64,000 nucleotides of DNA from Taenia hydatigena. Its lineage: Eukaryota > Platyhelminthes > Cestoda > Cyclophyllidea > Taeniidae. Under the pieces are notes generated by a model. That model was not told the origin of the DNA. It saw nothing but the letters and a program-made list of their open reading frames with translations, and ran no database searches. Made by a program: the position numbers and the translations under genes. The stretch lies in assembly GCA_036345935.2 (NCBI GenBank), contig JADWOT020000005.1, positions 186,001 to 250,000 of the forward strand, in the 5' to 3' direction. Numbering within the stretch: the stretch's first letter is position 1; each line of letters starts with the position of its first letter. This document shows positions 1 to 13,215 of this stretch, one piece after another.

Positions 1-679
1 CTGCTTGGTGACAAAATCCCTCACTTCTGCATATCGATAAAATTGCTCCACTGCAACGGTAGCTTCTGCTTGGTTAGTTTGATTTATTTAGTAGGCCTTC
101 TCCATTCAAACTGAACCATTAGAAGAGAACAAGCTGATTCCTTGACAAGTCAAAACTGACTGTTTTCTTGAATAAAAGTGGAGTCTTCACAGTACAGTGC
201 ATGTGGACAAGCCGCCATGTGCATTCGCAACGGCAACATGCAACCCCTGTGAGCGATCATTCAGATATCAAAAAAACAAAAATTGTCCTTACCACAACTT
301 GGCTGATTGTGCAGGTAGCTACTCAGTCGGCCACTTATCCAAACAGCAGTCCAAACAAATGTCAATAAACAAGTAATTGTGATTCATTACGTCCTCTGTA
401 TAATTCATGTTTGTATTGGTAATTAGAAACAGACTTCAATGCTATTAAGGTGTAATGCAAGAAAAGTCTGGTTGGCCAATCAGTCGTTGGGTAGTAATCC
501 GACTCGTTAGCTGGCGTACCACTCGTCAGCCCTATGCCTACAAGTAGGTTAGGGTAGGCAGCCAAAAGCATGGCGCTAGTTTCCTTCCATACTGTCACAA
601 AGAGCGCTCCCATCCTGTGATAATGTATAGACCGCTGTGAATTCACATTGACTGGAACACCTTTATTCCATTCCTCCCC
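1..679. other. No recognisable feature
   Basis: AT-rich sequence with only short open frames on both strands. I see no repeat shared with the rest of the window, no tRNA boxes and no convincing exon. Confidence 0.5.
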
Positions 680-1125
680 ATCACAATGGCATGGCGCGGC
701 GCCTAAAGCCTTGAAGTGGCATAGCTTACCTTGGCCTTGCGTAAAAGACCTAGCGCAGCAAATCTTAGCTCAGCTTTGTTAAGCCTGATACGTGATGGCG
801 GTCCAGACAGCGGCTACCCCCTTAACCATCAGTGAGTCAGTGCTCTCTACTTCACCCCCTCTTCTTCTATGCCTGCCCTGTCTTTGTCCTTTACCAAGGC
901 CCTTGTAGGACCAGTCAAACAATTTCAGCTCTCAGGCGCACCCTGGGCTGCATCGATGCTCACCTTACAACGCTTGCAATGCAAGAATCAAATAGTCTTG
1001 CCGCTGTAACCATAACTTCCTTCACGCTGCATCTCACCACCTTGCCTACCCCACCATCTGTTTCACCTCCCTGCTTAATGCGTCAAGAGTTGGCAAATAT
1101 ACCCACCCATTCACCATTATAGCAC
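680..1125 (+). repeat. CT-rich interspersed repeat, copy 1
   Basis: Pyrimidine-rich stretch whose core (about 893-957) aligns with 2608-2675. Both contain CCTTGTA(G/A)GACCAGTCAA, then CAGCTC, AGGC and finally GCTGCATCGAT at matching spacing. Weaker similarity continues upstream (an AGCGCAGCA block near 750, its partner near 2521) and downstream into CCACC/CCATC-rich sequence. The outer limits are estimates because the ends are diverged. The 96-codon open frame across it is probably a by-product of pyrimidine-rich, stop-poor sequence. No terminal repeats or target-site duplications were seen, so the class of element is unknown. Confidence 0.6.
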
Positions 1126-2429
1126 ATTAGCTGCACAGCAGTAGTTTTGCTATCCCCTTCCTGTCATCAAGCATCTTCTGGTCCCTAGCAGTTCACATCT
1201 TTTACTAATTAGCCCATCAGCAATATCGCTCGCCAAAAGCACATCTTTGCTGTCGAGTACACTCATCAGTGCCACTTGAAGCCGCACCGCGTGAACGATA
1301 CTAGAGGAGCAGTCAAAAGAAATCGTTTGAGGATCGGTAAATAATAAGGAAGTTGATCAACTATCCAGACCGCACAAGTACACTCTTAAGAAGTTTCCTA
1401 ACTCTAAAACCTCTTCAATGCAGGCCTTTTGAGCATATTTTTCCGTTTCATTACCATTTGCCTTTGTTTTCGTTGATTAAAGATTCGGAGTGAAATCACC
1501 ACATTGTCAATGGGTTTGATCATTTAGTGCGATTCCGTAATTTTGTGGCGAATTGGTGCGCATGGAAGATGACGCCATGAAGTAACTGACCAGACTGGTG
1601 AGACTGGGGATCCCGTTAGCTAAGTGGGCACTCAAAATCAAGCCTCATCCTCTTGTTATATTTCCACCAGTGATATATTGTCAACCTTTTCAGGGAAGAA
1701 ATACTGGTTAGTGCGTTGTTTCTTTGTCTTACTAAGTCAAGGCCGAGTCAAAACATTCTCACTTTGATCTGCCGTGTCCCAAATTGGCATTGAAGGAGAA
1801 AGTTTTTGCATTTGTGCTTTTAGCACTCTGTTGAAATGTGTCGGTTGTCAATCAAATTCATGTAGCCAATAAATTTGAAAAATAAGTACTACCAGGCTAC
1901 GAAAAGTGTGAAGTTACAAGCACTTCGTTTAGCTTCAGCATCTCGGGTTTAAGGGTGTTGTGCTTGCGATGAGTTTCAATTGCGTCTTCTGCTTGACTCT
2001 CCGTCGTCTTTATTGTGTCACGACAAGCGACTTCTTCGCATAAGTTAAGTTCAACGCGTTTTGTATGACGAAAGAGGTTTTGAGTAATCACTCACTCATT
2101 TACCATGCCATAGAGACCCGGAAAAAAGTGATTTTGACCAGATATTGCTAGAATGATGACAAAACCACTAGTTCAAATAAAACTGACAAATTCTCGTTGG
2201 TTATCTTGCCTGAAACTCTTTAGAATTGAATGAATTTAGCATAGATTTTATTAAATCAGCCATCCATACACTTATCTTCCATCCATTTACCCTTTTTCCA
2301 TACCACATCTATCTGGTGCGAACAATGCTGACGATTTTGAGCATCTCGCCTTAAAATGTATTAATTCGTTCGACTGGAGTTTCGTTTGACGAACTATACC
2401 TAAAATGGTCATTTGAGATCCAACCCTAC
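1126..2429. other. No recognisable feature
   Basis: Unique-looking AT-rich DNA between the two copies of the CT-rich repeat. Only short chance ORFs. Confidence 0.5.
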
Positions 2430-2800
2430 CATCTCACTGCCTCGCCATTGCCCTCCTTACGTCCTCTGATAGAATCTGGTCTTAGTGGTTTTATGCCTCC
2501 TTAACTTGCCTTAGCTTAGCCCAGCGCAGCACACTTGGCCCCGAAAATTTCTATATTGTCAGCCTACGGTAAACCGACACCCTCTACCTCCATACTTGCC
2601 TTTGCCTACCATCAGGGTCCTTGTAAGACCAGTCAAGCACTGGCAGCTCGTAGGCACAACCTGAGCTGCATCGATACAGACCATACAAATTTGTGCAATC
2701 TCAGCATTCTTCACTCCACTCCTCCCCACCACACTTCGCCACGCCATCGTTTCGACGCCTTTGACTGAGGTACCTACTCATTCCCCATCGCACCATGTTG
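2430..2800 (+). repeat. CT-rich interspersed repeat, copy 2
   Basis: Second copy of the repeat at 680-1125, in the same orientation about 1.7 kb downstream. The best-conserved core is 2608-2675 and ends in GCTGCATCGAT. Upstream it shares an AGCGCAGCA block and runs of CCTT/GCCT. Substitutions and small indels show that the copies are old. Either a dispersed element or an old local duplication would explain the pair. Confidence 0.6.
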
Positions 2801-4379
2801 CCCACACGAAGCCGTCCGCACAATCCCCTTATTACTATCGAGTCTCTTCCTGTAGTTGGTAGCTCATATCCGCAACTAAGCAGTCCACCAGTACTTCCAC
2901 TCGCTAAAATTACGCTTACTCTATCTAACCTGCCAAAGTGTGCCAGTAATATAATTTTGATTCAAATTTTGTTTGATCAAGTGCACAAAGCCTGAAAATG
3001 TAAAGTTTGCTTTGCCTCTTTTAGAGACACCTTATTAGACTTCTGTTGCTGCTTATGCTTTGTTTCCCGATCTGCATACCTCCATTTTCGTGGTTAGCAT
3101 TCATGTCCCATTACTTATTCAGCACCGCTTGAACATCTCCCTTCTCCTCCACATCCTGAGTAATCACTAGAGCGCAATATTGTGGCAAGAGCCTTATAGA
3201 TGGGTAAATGGGCTAAATTGCATGCACAAGAGGCAGTGCCGATTCTTTGCATATGCAGTGACAATTAAAAACAGAACAATTATAAACACTGGAAGAAATA
3301 CATGTTTGTGTTTACGCAGAATGCTATTGATTTTCCCATTGGTTTCCATGGGGTATGATGACTAGCGTGCGCAGCCTCAGTTCACCCTCAAGCACTACAA
3401 GGCCTTCGGTATACCATCTTCGTCTAGAAAACGTCGGAAAACTTAAAGCGCTATCTTTGTTTCTTGCGCAACAGCCATTCCAGCGCATTATAAACCATCG
3501 TGATTTCACCTTGATTTCTCAATGATTTGGAAGGAATTCAACTTTACGAGCCACACTACCAGCACGAAAAAGCTGTATTAAATACAAAAAAAGCGTCTTA
3601 TATTGAGCGCATGACTACTGGCGAGCATGAGCATTTGTTTTTAGAACGGATCCGTAGACCTGAAATACATCACAAGCAGCACAGCACCGAAGATACCTCT
3701 ACGGTATAAAGGGTCGTTTATGCACGCGAATGATAAGATTTTGCTGCAGCACATTTCGCAGTTAAATCCGCCTTTGACCGATGGTAGGAAAAATTTGCTA
3801 AACGCATTTCATCTCATATAAATCAGATCGTAGCAGTGTAGTTGCGAAAGGTCAGTGTTTCACTGCGGATGCCTGATCACTGCCCAAAATCATATCCTGT
3901 TCATCAAACTGTTACTACAGAAGCTAGTGATCGCACGGCGTGGTAACCTATGAGTTCTGTCACACCATGGGTTATGCTGCATCGCACCAGGTTAGCTCGC
4001 GCACCGGTGCCGGCTGTAGTGCATGGTGTTACAGGCACATTCTATTGCATTCTACCTGTCTACGATTCTCTTCATTTCAACCACTGCTTCAATCCATCTA
4101 CCTCCTTCTCTATGCATTTGTTGCATCACACATAATGAAACGCTTTTCCGTCTCATCCCATTCGCTCCCCTCCACTGCGTATAATATGTTACATATGCTA
4201 CTACATTTAATTGAGTAAAGCAAGTTGAAGTGATAGTATTAATGTTAGTGGCAGCAGATCTGGTGGTCGTAGGGATGTCGCTGCCATCGGCCGCGGGCTC
4301 ACGATTCCGTTGATATTTGCGTTTGCTGGAATGCTGATACCAACATTGCAGTGGCAAATGCGTAAACAAGTACATTTTT
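2801..4379. other. No recognisable feature; pyrimidine-rich from about 4020
   Basis: Only short ORFs to about 3940. From about 4020 to 4180 the plus strand is pyrimidine-rich (many TTC, CTC and CCT runs), and it then gives way to the purine-rich tract that follows. The overlapping 92-107-codon frames here look like composition artefacts. Confidence 0.4.
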
Positions 4380-4720
4380 ATTGCGCTTAGTGCTGGAGCT
4401 TAGAGAATGGGGATGGAGGAAGTGCAGATGATGTGAATGGGATAAATGAAAGAATGAGAAATAGAGGAAAGTGCCATGTGCATGTGTGTATACTGGCATA
4501 ATTAAATGAGAAAAGCAGGAGGGATGAGTTAGTAAATAGGCAATCGAATGAACGAGGGAAGGAACCAGTAAGTAAGGGAGTGATGGAAGTAGAGGGGCAT
4601 GTGAGGAGGAATGGTGGAAAGGAAGGGAAGAAGGGAAGTCAAAATGAGCGAAAGTTGGTAGGGATTAGGGAGAAGATTGTGAACAAAGAGAGGAGTGATG
4701 AAATGTGCTGTTGACATGGA
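4380..4720 (+). repeat. Purine-rich low-complexity tract
   Basis: About 340 bases in which the plus strand is dominated by G and A (GGATGGAGGAAG, GAGGGAAGGAA, GGAAGGGAAGAAGG). There is no clean repeat period. It follows a pyrimidine-rich stretch, so strand composition switches within about 200 bases. It resembles the 12.45-13.2 kb tract in texture but not in alignable sequence. Confidence 0.6.
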
Positions 4721-5553
4721 AAGGCGAGAAATGAAAAGTTGGAATTTCGCGGAGCTTAAATGCTACTATTCCCATATGGTGTTAACCCCATATATTGACT
4801 GTTTATGTTTGGCTATTGACTTAATAAACTTACTGTTTAAGATACAATAACGGAGCAGTATGTCTTTGGTCCTGCATTTTGCACTTCAACAATTCACCAC
4901 CTGCATGTAAATGAATAGCTGGATTGTATCGGTGGCAGGATTCTCTGCCTAACTGTGAGTTATTCCAGTACTTTTGACTTACCTAAATAGATGTTTTTTG
5001 TTCCATAATTCTGTTTGATTTTCACCAACCTGCTAACATACGATTTAGCTTGCAGTCATGACTGTAACAAAAAAATGGCAAATAACATTGAAGAAGAGAT
5101 GCAATTGTCTTAATCACCATCAGGATAAAATTGTGGTATGCAGTTGTTATGGTGTCTGAACGCTCCAGACAATTGTACTTGGCACGAATTGCGAAAATTC
5201 GAAAGGATTTGAGGGCTTTATCACGTTCCGTGGCCCTAACCTGGTGCAAGCCAACGACGGGGCCAATCAACCCACTTCGGACCTTCTTTTTTTCCAACGC
5301 ATCAGCTTACTCAAGTGCCAAAAAAGAGGAATGAACGGATTGTACTCCAATTTGTATGCTTTGTTTTAAAGCATTGCATTCCTTTAATCGCGTTTTTAAT
5401 GGAACTGCCAAAAATGCTGTGAAAGTCAACAAAAGGAACAAAAAAGGTAATTTACTTACGGACATGACGAGACGATTTGCACAGAATACGGGTAGGAGCT
5501 TGTTAAGTTGTACAGGTCAAACGATAGGAGTTACGGTGGGAGTGATGTGTAAT
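4721..5553. other. No recognisable feature
   Basis: AT-rich DNA with short overlapping frames on both strands and no supported gene. Confidence 0.5.
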
Positions 5554-5589
5554 GACCGAGTGGAGATGTGGAGGAGTGGCAGAATCGGT
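5554..5589 (+). repeat. Long-range inverted repeat, left copy
   Basis: A 36-base segment beginning GACCGAGTGGAGATG matches the reverse complement of 61994-62029 at 33 of 36 positions, counted by hand. All three differences are transitions. The similarity fades outside the core. The surrounding 5530-5600 is GT/GGA-rich. A match of this quality is far beyond chance and implies a dispersed repeat family with copies at both ends of the window. Confidence 0.7.
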
Positions 5590-8500
5590 GTGGGGTGGAG
5601 TCCTGCTGATGCCACAGTGAGTAGCGTACCTTCGGTGCTTTTGACCGATACATGCGTTCTCAATGCGACATCGCATGGGGTAAAAGCCCAGGATTAGACG
5701 AGCGTGTTCAATTCTGTGAAGCTGGTTACGATCAAATGTTAATAGAAGGCACTGCGGTCTTCTTATGCAGACAAGAACTGCACTCACAAATTGCATTTAT
5801 AGAATCATCCTCAGCCATCAGGGAGAGATTACGTGTTGCCACACTTTAAATTCTCCAAGCAACTAGGGCACGCTTTTAAGACCTATCGAATGCGTCGCGT
5901 CGTATGAGTGTCATGCGACGATTACATGGCATGACCACACGCAAGGGGGACATGGCCCACTGCATGGATGTGATTGCCAACAAAAATATCAGATTTATGG
6001 TTTCAAAATGATTCTTGACCTCAGCTTTCGCACTTTTACTCAATATTAGCATTGAGGATTGATGAGAGGCATACGTTTTTCTCGAGTTGAAGCCAGACGT
6101 TCAGAACGTCCATTAATATTAGTCCGATCACTGGACTATTCATTGGACAACAAAGACTTTGTCTCAATCAAACAAGGGTGGATATTAAGTAGCGAGTGTT
6201 CATTCTTATAGATTCCTACTTAAGTTTACGCTATGCATGATCTATCCTAACCGGAGTCTGCATTTGTTTAGATTTCCCCTGTTCATGTGTCATGCAGGGC
6301 ACTGGAATCAGGATTGGATTTGATAGTTGACGGTTTGGATTTTCGGCTCGTCAAAACTAACGCCACATTAACACTTGATAAATAAGAATAGGTAAATGTG
6401 CCTGCCGCCAGTGCGCGTTTTATCTTAGGCTTTAAGCAGACAAGTGATAACCAATATAACTTGTCACCTCAGTGTCCTCGACCTAAATCCACAGATTCAG
6501 CAATTCTAGGAACTCTAAGAAGGCCTGGCATGTCAAAATACAAAAATAGAGTGATGATGGATCATTAACAAAAATGTGTAAATTTTAAGCTGTTACCGAG
6601 GTCACTATTCAGCTTTTTTATAGTTGCCTTGCTTATAGGTACTAAGAAGAAATAATTCGCCAGTGCAGCAACCAGGAACTAAAAACACTGAAGACCAAGT
6701 ATTTTTATGGGACGTCCTTTAACCAAAGCTTTTACTACACCTAGAATGCAGGCACAGACAAAAAATTGATAAAGCACCTCAAAATAATGCTTCAAAGGAT
6801 ATATTCTTACTTCCTCGTCAGTTTGTACTTGGTCATTGTTATTTCTCTAGCCTGCTAAATGCCATATAACTGCAAAAATTGATCCAGCACCATCGCAGTC
6901 ACCTATGTTCTTGTCATGTACATTCGGACGCCGACTGGTAACGATGCTTTCAAGTAACGATTGCGGAGGAGAGACACATTTGTACTGGGACAGAACATTC
7001 TGCATTTTGTGTAAAGTTGTCTGGAGAATACCTCAGAGGTGGAGTTATTGTTGGTGGATACGTGGGATTAACGACTAAGGAAAGATATGCTCATGCCAAT
7101 AAAGAGGACGTTTGACGTTATGCTTACTGCCTATATTTTACAACAGCATATTTCTTTTGATCTACTCCAAAGAAGACCAAATATCCAGTGTCATGATGCC
7201 AAATTGGCATTAGTAGATTTGTATACTTCGGTCTCTAAACAGGAGCACCCATGAACTAGACATGGATGTTGCCTGAGTACGATTATTTGCGGTACTAGTA
7301 TAAACACCATAGCTTAACTGTTATGCTAACTCTTCTGAAGAGTTGTTCTAGGGTTGCAGGTCCCAGACAAAATTTTTTAAGGGCTTCGGCAAAAGGTGCT
7401 TGTATAGATGGCTATCTAATAAGGATGCATGAATGTGGCATGTAAAAAAGTAAAGGCACTTGTAAACAATCGAATATATGCCATTAATTTCAGCAAAATA
7501 TCGTTGATTTTTATGTCTGATGTTGCTATCCGTCTATCCATGGAATAACGCTAAGCTTCTTTTTATTAAGGATTTTTCCTTATTTTAAATCTGCGTGCAA
7601 ATTCGCCCTTCGGCATATGTGAATTAAAACAAACATAGCATGCAATGCTACAACGATCCCAAAACAAGATGTTGATTTTGTAGCACTTGGTTTGTTTCTA
7701 CCAATGAGTGCTGCCAGCACAAAGCGATTGATCGAGGCTTTGATGCATTAATTGAATTGGCGCAGAAAAGAAAAGGCAGAAGAGACTTTTAGACGTACCA
7801 CCATTCTGCCAAATTAAAGGTTTGCAGACTGCTATTGGGAAGCCACGAACATTGGCAACTGCAAAGCTGCCTGGATAAATTCCACGGGAGGTACAAGAAG
7901 GCTTCAAGGCTTGAGAAAGCAGCAAAGCTTACAATCACTGATTGATTGTAATCTCAGCAAGTACATCCTCATTCGCATAATATTATGAAAGTAGGTAACG
8001 TGATAAACCAGCAGTATGAAAATGGTAGCTTGCAATGACGCATTAAATACTTTTAAATTCTGTTGAGTCTTTAAAGGGCATTTAACATATCTTGCAAAAT
8101 ATTTCATCTCGTGCCCTGTGAAATGAGTTTTTAACCATGTTTTAACGGTTCGATGAAGCAAAACCATTTAACTCACAATGGGCTGGTCAACTACACTACT
8201 CACCCCCATTCCACTTAGTAACCCTTTCTATGGAAGTGATTTGTTGAAAGTGTTTACAAAATGCAGCTGTAGTTAAAATATTATGGTTTTCTGTCAGTCA
8301 CAAAAAAACTATCATGGAATAATGACCATTGTGGCCAAGTAGGCGCCTTGTCCAGCTTAAGCAACCACACTCGAAACTTACGAAAGGCAAACGATTTTTG
8401 ACCAGTTATGTTTTGAGAAGGCAGTTACCATGATTTCTCCATACAAAAGTGTTCTGCGAGAGACAGTTTTGCTTCTGATAGTATTAAAAGAACCTGAAGC

Positions 8501-11257
8501 AATGCTGATACATATCCTCCGATACATTGTGATATGGATTAAAGGCAAACTCGAGGTCATTATAAGACATTCTTTCACCTAAATGTTAACTTTTGTAGCT
8601 TCAAGCCGGCAAAAGTAAAAATTTTGCAGGTAGATTACAGCAAAGTAAACAAAAGTTTTTACGAAGAGAATTGGTTTAGTAGAATTAGATGCATTATTTT
8701 CCGTTGTTACCAATAGATGGCTTGAACAGCCCAGCGGAGTCCCTCAATTTACATTTTGCTATAAAGATTCGGAAACGGTGTGCTGCTTGCACGTCTCAGA
8801 ATCTAGAAGCTGTATGAGTAAGACTGTGATAGTGACTAAAGCCCTATTATATTAGAAATCAAGCCTAGAAAATTTCGACCATGTAATGAAATTTATAACA
8901 ATGTATGCTGATATACCACTTGTAATGGTCTTGGCACAGCCATTAGGTTATTAGGCTCTGGATACCACACAATAGCACTTAACCAAAGATTGTGCCCTGC
9001 TCTTGGGAGCCATCAACATCATTACTACTGCAGCAATTTTACCCTCCAATTTTTTACGCAGCATTAGCCCACAGAAATTCGCTGGCTGAAATGCTGGCAA
9101 CACGCAAGGGATTCGCAACAACCGTGTGTCAAAAATCAGGCACCACTCTTAGAGAATAATTGTATTAAAGCAAAGGAATTCTACAAAATGTTGGGTTGAA
9201 ATTGACTTCATATGGCTTGAGTCTCCACTCAATACCCCAAACCAAAATGTTATTAGCGATTGAATAGTGCTAACCCCATATCACGAGAATCCTTGTAGAA
9301 GGAGATGAGTCGATATCTTTACTGCGTGCTAAAGATAGTAGTTTCAATGAACATTTGATTCTTCTGCAAAGCAAAAAAATATTACCTTTTGAAATGCGCC
9401 TATAGACCGCAGGCCGTTTTCTCAGCTTTCTAAAAATATGTCCAATTCTGCATATGCTATAACGTAAGTTAAGCGCAGTCACGGATTCTGCCTAAAATAC
9501 TAATGAATGTGAAAACTTGATCTCACGTAGTGAGATGTTTGCGACCTCAAATTTGTGTTCCCATTTTGGTGATTTCTATCATGCACATTTCTTTACAGGT
9601 CAAGGAATGTCTATTTATTTTATTGCTGGAAAATGGATACTTTGGAGGACAGAAACCCTTGGCCATCTGTATAACGAAGGTGGTGCTGGAGGAGCTGTTA
9701 AATGCTAAGCATAGAGGCATCAACATTTGGTCATAGCTTGAGTATAGTGTTGCCAAGTGCTGGGCTAAGGTAGCGAAACCTTACTATATCCTAATTAATA
9801 TAATTTTGAAGTGAGTAAGAGAGAAGTTAGGTTTTGAAGAGAAATCTCTGCTTTGCTACGTCCTTTTGAATGTTGTCTCTTTGATCATGAGCAGGAAAAT
9901 GCACAGAAGTTTCTTAGTTTCTGGATCCTATTACATTTGTGGCGGTTACAATTGCAGTTTTTCAGACCTCAGCCTATCTATATGCGTTTGAGGAGCATAG
10001 GCATGAAAGCCTTTTGATTTTAGGTTTTAAGAACGTTTGTGCATGCTTTCTAGACATGCTTCCCTTTCTTTAGCCAAAGCAGTTAGTTGAGCGAGAGATT
10101 GTGATGAATAACTGAGTTTGAAGCACTATAGAACTCTAATCAACACAAGTGAAAGTGTGATTGCTGCTTTTATAAAATAGCCCGTTGCAAATCTATATTT
10201 GCAGTAGTAATTTTTTTTTAAAGGATGGCAAGTGTGTCAAGAAGCATTTTTGAGTTGGAGACCTTACTTGCAGTGCAGCAGCTGCTTGACACCGCCCTAT
10301 ACCAAACCCGCTGCTACGCATAATGTATTGCAACCATGACACAAGGTGCCTGCGCATCACTAGAAGAGATGAGTGAGCAGTAGTAGATAGTAAAAAAGCG
10401 TATCGAATAAATCTGGCCATCGTTGCTACGTTTACGACCAGGCTGTTTCCGTTCTCATCTTTTCCGTTTAGCAAACTATATTTCGGCTCTACTTCTCCTG
10501 AGCAGGATTATAGCCAAGTGGTTTCGACGCATGAGCGGCTGTTAGGATTACTCATTTGCGCTAATCTATAAAGGAAAATGGTGTTCTGCACCCGAAATGC
10601 GTGGTGGCTTCAAGGAATGCTGCTTCTCAGTGCTACTTTAGGTGCATTAATAATTGCGTCATAGTGCTAAATGAAGGTCAAACGTAGCCCTTGCTTAGGA
10701 CTTCTCAAGTTCTGCACAGATGTGCTGATATGTGTTGCTAACTGCGGGTAAGCAAAAATTATTGACTTTCAGATAGATTTAGTCAACAGTACATCTGCGA
10801 AAATGTTATAGCTCCGTTCTTAATGCAAAACAGTCAATAGTGCGTACGTTTCAGTGCTACCACTTGCTCCACGACATTCTGCATGTTAAATATTTTCATA
10901 TTTTCTCAATAGTACTGAAAACTAATTAGAAGTAAATCACTGGCATAAATACGCATGAAGTAGGGAAGAAAAGAGAAGGCAGATGCATGGGTATGAAGAC
11001 ACGACGTCTAAATATGGATTCTGACGACGCATTTGCCCCGTTGTGAAGAAGGAAGATATTAACAATGACTAAAAAGGTTGCTAATGTTATTTATATAGCA
11101 AGTTTCTTTAAAATAGTCCTTCCTATCATGCCTTCAAGAAGTGTGCCTATAGAAGAGCCCAGAAATGGAGCTGTCACTATTTGCTCCAAGTTGGCAAATG
11201 CTTGATTACGCATGCTACTGAAATGATTCAGTAGAGATTATAAAGTAAAAGGCATTG
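5590..11257. other. Featureless AT-rich DNA
   Basis: More than 5 kb with no ORF longer than about 95 codons, no tRNA boxes and no repeat that I could match elsewhere. Probably intergenic or intronic. Confidence 0.5.
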
Positions 11258-11278
11258 ACGCGGCATTTCACTAAAGCG
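11258..11278 (+). repeat. Short shared motif, copy 1
   Basis: The 21-mer starting ACGCGGCATTTCA and ending TAAAGCG recurs at 18502-18522 with one difference. The flanks do not align. A pair of this length can just arise by chance in 64 kb, so this is weak evidence for a dispersed repeat. Confidence 0.3.
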
Positions 11279-12439
11279 AGCAACATTCACTGTTGAATGC
11301 GCGTGAATATACCAAAAGTATGTAGTTACTTAACTTAGGTTCGCAATTTCTATCGGGCGTCAGCACGCACATGGATTCGACTGCTGCATAAGAAAATAGA
11401 GTTTATGGTTAATTTCTGCCTACATAATTAGCTAAATGCCTGGATTGCAGTTATAAGGCAATTATCATTGATATTGCTTATTCTTAATTGCTGTTCCAGC
11501 GCCTTTACTTTTGTGAATATAAAGAGGTTAGTTGCTCTAGGGTACTTAGGGGTGAACTGAATTCCTACCAAATGCTTATTTGCATCTCTGATTTCATTTT
11601 TGTGTTTAAAATAGTCAACATTTTGTTTTCAAATAGATTTGCAACTATACACTGCAGAATTAAGAACCAAACCTCATCAAAAGCCTATGAGAGAACATTG
11701 GGACATAATGTGTGACGTACTCACCCAAAGCGGGTACTATTTCACCTAGAGTCGTCCAAAAAATCTAGTTTGGAAGCCTTTATAAAGAAACCAACAAACG
11801 CCACCTTTGCGGAAATTCAAAGCCACGTACTGTAAAGTGTTGACTTTAATTGGCTTTGCTTACCAAAGCGCTCACTTTATTTATGGAGCTGTAATATCAG
11901 TTTTAACCTCAATTTTTCTGAAATTAAGTGATGTAACTTCCTTTATAGGTTTGCATTCAACTTGCATTGATGAAAGTTAAAATTGCTTAAAAGTGTGCCT
12001 CTTTGTGCGGCGCAAAATAAGCACAACTGACATTTGCACCTACTTAAAAACGTTAAATTGAAGGTTTCTCACTGCGACAATTTTGCTATCTTAAGTTTAA
12101 TTTAGCTGACGAGTATTCTTTTAGTTTCACGTATCTGTTTTGCGCATCGTTGCACTTTCAGACATCTGATACTCTGATTATCACTGCCGCACATCTGGCA
12201 CAAGGTAAATCAATACATATTTTTAAGTCTTATTGCTCGTTTTAGTTATTTGTGAATTCTGACAATGCTTTTTCCTTCTTAACAATCATAAAACGACAAG
12301 CATGGCGGCTCGCCTAGCCGAGGACAAGAAAAAAACTTGTACGCTCAGGCCAAAAGCGCTTAAGAGCATGAGATGCGTGGGATGTAATTTTCTCACATCA
12401 TCTTCAATTACAGCCACGCCACTGCTAAGAGTTAACTGG
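11279..12439. other. No recognisable feature
   Basis: AT-rich DNA. The longest open frame (75 codons, from 11488) shows no recognisable domain. Confidence 0.5.
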
Positions 12440-13215
12440 CATCCATGCCAGAGACGAACATAGAAACGGTGGATTTGGAGGCGAAGGTGGAGCGAAATGA
12501 GATGGGGAAGAAAAGGACGATGTGGATATGATGTTGAGGTGTAAGGGGGTGAAACATAAGACACCTTACAGTGGCTCTAGTATTTTTGCCATCGCACGTA
12601 ATAGCACAAAAAATGCTGCAAAAGACAAAGAAAAAACGCTTAGAAAACAAAACGTTAACAATGAATAGACGAACGGCTAAAGAAAAGAAGGACGATAGGC
12701 GCTTATCGACCAAAAAAGTGCATCAAAAATATATTTGCAAGAAGGAAAAAGGAATGTAAGATTGTTGAATAGAGTGATGATTGGTGGTGCAGAGTAGTAG
12801 AGAGGACGGGGGGAAGGAAGGAGGGTGGTCTACTAGCAGTGAATAAGTAGCGGATGACTGAGAGCAATTTGACAAGGGTTAGAAGGCAGGGTAGGCGGTA
12901 AAAGGAATGAAGGAAAGACTAGAAGAGAAATAAAAGAATAAAAGATCAACGATGTAAAGTCGCTACTTATCAATGTAAAGAAATCCTTAAAAAAGAACGG
13001 AAGCAATTGAAGAGAGAGAAAGAAGGAAGGAATTTCGTAGGGAGTAGGGGGAAGGAATGATGGGTGTCTACTAGTAGGCTATAAGTATTTTCAGTGGCAG
13101 TGGTGGTAGGAAGGAAGAAATAGGTAAGATGACTGAAGAATACTTTTAGTGAGTACATCTGAATAGGTAGGTGGGTAAGTGGAAGAAGAGAGAGAAGTAA
13201 AAGGTGAAGAAGCAA
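12440..13215 (+). repeat. Purine-rich tract with internal tandem duplication
   Basis: The plus strand is strongly G/A-rich for nearly 800 bases. Within it, about 12805-12858 and 13040-13089 share GGGGGAAGGAA, then GGGTG, TCTACTAG and ATAAGTA, at a period of about 235 bases. Further common blocks follow in the same order (GATGACTGA at 12853 and 13128, then GGTAGG and AAGAGAGA runs). This indicates an old tandem duplication. The lysine-rich frame at 12571-12759 and its minus-strand partners are composition artefacts. Confidence 0.6.
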
